Below, in pieces: positions 61,062 through 64,000 of a stretch of 64,000 bases of DNA. This DNA is from Desulfovibrio sp. Its GTDB lineage: Bacteria; Desulfobacterota; Desulfovibrionia; Desulfovibrionales; Desulfovibrionaceae. The notes beneath the pieces are model-generated. The model ran no database searches and was not told the origin of the DNA. It saw nothing but the letters and a program-made list of their open reading frames with translations. The translations under genes were made by a program, and so were the position numbers. Each line of letters opens with the position of its first letter. Position 1 is the stretch's first letter. The DNA lies in the NCBI GenBank assembly GCA_022839785.1, contig JALHJW010000004.1, forward strand, positions 196,862-260,861. The letters are read 5' to 3'.

Positions 61062-62597
61062 TCAGTCCAGGAGGGAGCGGCCGGTCATCTCGGCCGGTTG
61101 GGGCAGGCCGAGGACGGCCAGGGCCGTAGGCGCTATGTCGGCCAGACGGCCGCCGGGACGCAGGCGCGCGCCGCGAAAGCGGTCGCCGATGGCCAGGAAG
61201 GGCACGGGGTTCATGCTGTGCGCGGTCTGGGGGCCGCCGTCCGGACCGATCATCTCCTCGGCGTTGCCGTGGTCCGCGGTGAGCAGCACGACGCCGCCCA
61301 TGTCCAGCACGGCGCTGACGATGCGGCCCACGCAAGCGTCCACGGCGCGGCAGGCGGTGAGGACCGCGTCCATGACGCCGGTATGGCCCACCATGTCCAG
61401 GTTGGCCAGATTGCAGACGATGAGGTCGTAAGCGCTAAGGGCGGCCAGGAGCTTTTCCGTGACCTCGGGCGCGCTCATCTCGGGCTTCAGGTCGTAGGTC
61501 GGCACCTCGCGCGGGCTGGGCACCAGGATGCGCTCCTCGCCGGGGAACGGCTCCTCCCGGCCGCAGTTGAGGAAGAAGGTGACGTGGGCGTATTTCTCGG
61601 TCTCGGCGATGCGCAGCTGTTTCAGGCCCGCTTCCGCGGCCAGTTCGCCCAGGGTGCGCCCGATGGACACGGGCGGAAAGGCCGCAGGCAGCGGAAAGGT
61701 GGCGTCGTAGCGGGTCATGGTGGCGAAGGCCGCGAGCTGCACGCGCTTCTCGCGCGGGAACTCGGAGAACTCCCGCTCGAAAAAGGCGCGGGAGATCTGA
61801 CGCGCCCTGTCCGCCCGGAAGTTGAAGAAGATCAGGCCGTCGCCGTCGCGGATCAGGCCGTCCGGCTCGACCACGGTGGGCTCGATGAACTCGTCGTTCT
61901 CCCCGGCCTCGTAGGCCGCGCGCACTGCGGCCAGGGGATCGGCGGCCGCACGGCCGCGCCCCAGGGTGAGACAATCGTAGGCCTTCTGGTTGCGCTCCCA
62001 GCGCTTGTCGCGGTCCATGGCCCAGTAGCGGCCGATGACCGTGGCCGCGCGGCCCGCGCCGATGTCGGCCATGTCGGCCACAAGCTTCTCCATGTAGGCC
62101 GCGCCGCCCCGGGGCGCGGTGTCGCGGCCGTCCATGAGGCAGTGCACGAAGACGTCGGCCAGCCCCTGGGCCTTGGCCAGCCTGAGCAGCGCGTTGAGGT
62201 GCTCCTGGTGGCTGTGCACGCCGCCGTCCGAGAGCAATCCCATGAGATGCAGGCGGCCGCCCGCGGCCTTGGTGCGGGCGATGGCGTCCAGAAAGACGGG
62301 ATTGGTGACGAAGGAGCCGTCCTCGATGGCCACGTCGATGCGGGTCATGTCCTGGAAGACCACCCGGCCCGCGCCGATGTTCATGTGGCCGACCTCGGAG
62401 TTGCCGATGAAGCCGCGCGGCAGCCCCACGTCGCGGCCCGAGCAGGCCAGCTCGGTACGCGGCCAGACGCCGGACAGGGCGTCGAGCGCCGGGGTCTGCG
62501 CGCGGCAGACGGCGTTGCCCGGTCCGTCCGGGGCCGCGCCCCAGCCGTCGAGGATGAGCAGGAGAAGCGGCCTGGGGGCGGAAGCGCTAGTCGTCAT
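61062..62597 (-). CDS. gpmI: 2,3-bisphosphoglycerate-independent phosphoglycerate mutase GpmI
   Basis: GpmI interconverts 3- and 2-phosphoglycerate in glycolysis and gluconeogenesis using Mn. The 511-residue protein has the phosphoserine Ser67 in GNSEVGHMNIGAG, metal sites LLILDGWG (N-terminal) and NLANLDMVGHTG with LTADHGNAEEM at the C-terminus. Length is normal. Its ATG overlaps the rsfS gene by 11 bases. Confidence 0.96.
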   Translation of the reverse strand: MTTSASAPRPLLLLILDGWGAAPDGPGNAVCRAQTPALDALSGVWPRTELACSGRDVGLPRGFIGNSEVGHMNIGAGRVVFQDMTRIDVAIEDGSFVTNPVFLDAIARTKAAGGRLHLMGLLSDGGVHSHQEHLNALLRLAKAQGLADVFVHCLMDGRDTAPRGGAAYMEKLVADMADIGAGRAATVIGRYWAMDRDKRWERNQKAYDCLTLGRGRAAADPLAAVRAAYEAGENDEFIEPTVVEPDGLIRDGDGLIFFNFRADRARQISRAFFEREFSEFPREKRVQLAAFATMTRYDATFPLPAAFPPVSIGRTLGELAAEAGLKQLRIAETEKYAHVTFFLNCGREEPFPGEERILVPSPREVPTYDLKPEMSAPEVTEKLLAALSAYDLIVCNLANLDMVGHTGVMDAVLTACRAVDACVGRIVSAVLDMGGVVLLTADHGNAEEMIGPDGGPQTAHSMNPVPFLAIGDRFRGARLRPGGRLADIAPTALAVLGLPQPAEMTGRSLLD

Positions 62598-62994
62598 GGG
62601 CGGCGTCCGCTTCCCGGTTGCGCGGCAGCTTCAGGCGCTCCCCCTCGGACCACAGTCCTTCGAGGTCCACGAGGTCGCGGCGGTCGCCGGAGAAGACATG
62701 CACCAGCACGTCGTTGAGGTCCACGAGTATCCACTCGCCCTCCTGTTGGCCCTCCATGCCCAGGTACTCGAAATTCTCCTCGGCCGTGCGGTCGAGCACG
62801 TGCGAGGCCAGGCCCTTGGCGTGGCGCTGGCTGGTGGCCGTGGCCAGGACGATGGCCTCGGCGATGGGACACACCCCGGCCACGTCGATGACCTCGACCT
62901 CCTGGCCCTTCTTGTCGCGCAGCCATTCGGCCACGAGGACCGCCTTGTCGCGGGTGGAAATCTGCGTGTAGGTCTTCTTTGCTTTCTTCGCCAT
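62587..62994 (-). CDS. rsfS: Ribosomal silencing factor RsfS
   Basis: RsfS binds ribosomal protein L14 and blocks subunit joining during starvation. The 135-residue protein starts at ATG 62994 (MAKKAKKTYTQIS) and shows the DUF143 landmarks VIDVAGVCPIAEAIVLATATS, ASHVLDRTAEENFEYLGMEG and EWILVDLNDVLVHVFS. Longer in-frame starts upstream lack homology. It overlaps gpmI. Confidence 0.93.
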   Translation of the reverse strand: MAKKAKKTYTQISTRDKAVLVAEWLRDKKGQEVEVIDVAGVCPIAEAIVLATATSQRHAKGLASHVLDRTAEENFEYLGMEGQQEGEWILVDLNDVLVHVFSGDRRDLVDLEGLWSEGERLKLPRNREADAAHDD

Positions 62995-63272
62995 CAGGTA
63001 CGTATCCGCTTGGGTTCGCGTCCGGGCGGGATGCCGTCGGGCGCATGTCGGGTCAAAAACGGGGTCGCCCCCGCAAACATGCAATGCTAGCCCAAAGCCC
63101 GCCCGCCCGCAATCGCGCGATGGGATCGTCGCCGGGACGACGCTGGCCGCGCTTTACCCCGGCCGCGTTTTGTGGAAGATTCCGGGGCCGCGGGCCGTCG
63201 GCGGAAACCGTGCGGAGCATCGGCGCGGCGAACCCGGCGGGCGGCCCAACGAATCGCCAACGAGTCGACACG

Positions 63273-64000
63273 ATGAACGAACTGCTGCTTTTCCAACTCA
63301 GCGGCGAGGACCGCCCCGGCCTCGTGGCGGCCATCACCGCGCGCATGGCGCGCTACGACCTGGAGATCCTGGACATGGGCCAGGCCGTGATCCACGACAT
63401 GCTCTCCCTGGGCATCCTGGCGCGCATCCCCAAGGCGGCGGAATCCGCGCCCGTGGTCAAGGACATCCTCTTCCTGGCCCACGAGTTGGGGCTGACCCTG
63501 CGCTGCATCCCGGTCACGGACGAGGAATACGCCAGATGGGCGGCGCGGGAGGAGCGGCAACGGCACATCGTCACGCTCATCGGCCGCTCCATCGGCTCGG
63601 CCCAGGTGGCCGCGCTCACGGCCGCGCTGCAGGATCACAGCCTGAACATCGAGGTCATCACCCGCCTCTCGGGCCGCGCGCCGCTCCAGGCGGAGGAGAA
63701 CGGACGGCCCGCCTGCGTGGAGTTCTTCGTGCTCGGCCGCCCGCGCTCCCCCGAGGCCCTGCGCGGGGAGTTCCTGCGCATCGCCCAGGAGATGGGCGTG
63801 GACATCGCCCTGCAGGAAGACAACGTCTTCCGGCGCAACCGGCGGCTGGTGGCCTTCGACATGGACTCCACCCTGATCCGGGCCGAGGTCATCGACGAAC
63901 TGGCCAAGGAGGCCGGGGTCGGGGACAAGGTCGCGGCCATCACCGAGGCGGCCATGCGCGGGGAGATGGACTTCAAGGAAAGCTTCCGCCGCCGCCTGCG
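63273..64000 (+). CDS. serB: Phosphoserine phosphatase SerB, N-terminal part (cut by window edge)
   Basis: SerB makes serine from phosphoserine. The visible 242 codons start at ATG 63273 (MNELLLFQLSGEDRPGLV) and contain two ACT-like domains (residues about 1-80 and 85-175), then the HAD nucleophile loop LVAFDMDSTLI near residue 193. The frame is open to the window end, so the C-terminal half of the phosphatase lies outside. The two ACT domains point to amino acid feedback. It diverges from rsfS. Confidence 0.9.
   Translation, partial: MNELLLFQLSGEDRPGLVAAITARMARYDLEILDMGQAVIHDMLSLGILARIPKAAESAPVVKDILFLAHELGLTLRCIPVTDEEYARWAAREERQRHIVTLIGRSIGSAQVAALTAALQDHSLNIEVITRLSGRAPLQAEENGRPACVEFFVLGRPRSPEALRGEFLRIAQEMGVDIALQEDNVFRRNRRLVAFDMDSTLIRAEVIDELAKEAGVGDKVAAITEAAMRGEMDFKESFRRRL

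Overview
The window is high-GC DNA with dense bacterial coding. It most resembles a sulfate-reducing member of the Desulfovibrionales. Support for this is a six-subunit Ech-type membrane [NiFe] hydrogenase, a chemoreceptor with a C-terminal hemerythrin domain, a pyrG-kdsA-kdsC lipopolysaccharide operon, and many small conserved genes of unknown role. No integrase, transposase, CRISPR array or rRNA was seen. One tRNA gene, tRNA-Ser(CGA), is present.

Layout. 1-3020 (minus): pyrG, kdsA, kdsC and the first codons of a further gene. 3369-4864 (plus): purQ, tadA and tRNA-Ser. 5002-14957 is an accessory block: a methyltransferase, a membrane acyltransferase with an SGNH domain, the ABC-F protein Uup, a GNAT-like protein, and a 1322-residue protein that joins an AMP-forming ligase, a GNAT-like domain and a phenylalanine ammonia-lyase-like domain. 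A leftover copy of the uup 3' end lies just after it. 15201-16898: hemerythrin chemoreceptor. 16982-21546 (minus): branched-chain amino acid transporter livKHMGF with a terminator between livK and livH. 21768-23596 (plus): a MarC protein and a PAS histidine kinase. 23676-28388 (minus): yggT, a DivIVA-like gene, two small genes and ilvB-ilvN-ilvC. 28489-30378 (minus): a HAD phosphatase and two unknown genes. 30552: tatA. 30840-34799 (minus): four exported proteins headed by a Tat-type amidase homologue. 34990: SixA-like phosphatase. 35706-40798 (plus): ech operon. 40962: TPR protein. 41746-45391 (minus): beta-CASP metallohydrolase, rsmD, coaD, miaA. 45520-50275 (plus): LOG protein, DMT transporter, dehydrogenase, HAD phosphatase, putative glycosyltransferase. 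50304: WsaF-like glycosyltransferase (minus). 51776-57963 (plus): two tandem periplasmic binding proteins, a histidine kinase, a response regulator and an HD-GYP protein. 58144-62994 (minus): rsfS, gpmI, a zinc-ribbon protein, a glycosyltransferase, an HpcH/HpaI aldolase and a KdsB-like cytidylyltransferase. 63273 to the end: serB, cut by the window edge.

How the genes connect. CTP from PyrG and Kdo-8-phosphate processing by KdsA/KdsC feed a CMP-Kdo step that the KdsB-like protein could supply. The liv and ilv operons cover uptake and synthesis of branched-chain amino acids. Ech links ferredoxin to proton reduction and ion pumping. The best candidate for an undescribed system is the 9774-14804 operon: one polypeptide appears able to deaminate phenylalanine to cinnamate, activate the acid as an adenylate, and possibly pass the acyl group to an amine. 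The duplicated uup tail beside it looks like the scar of its arrival. A second candidate is the binding-protein-coupled sensory operon at 51776-57963.
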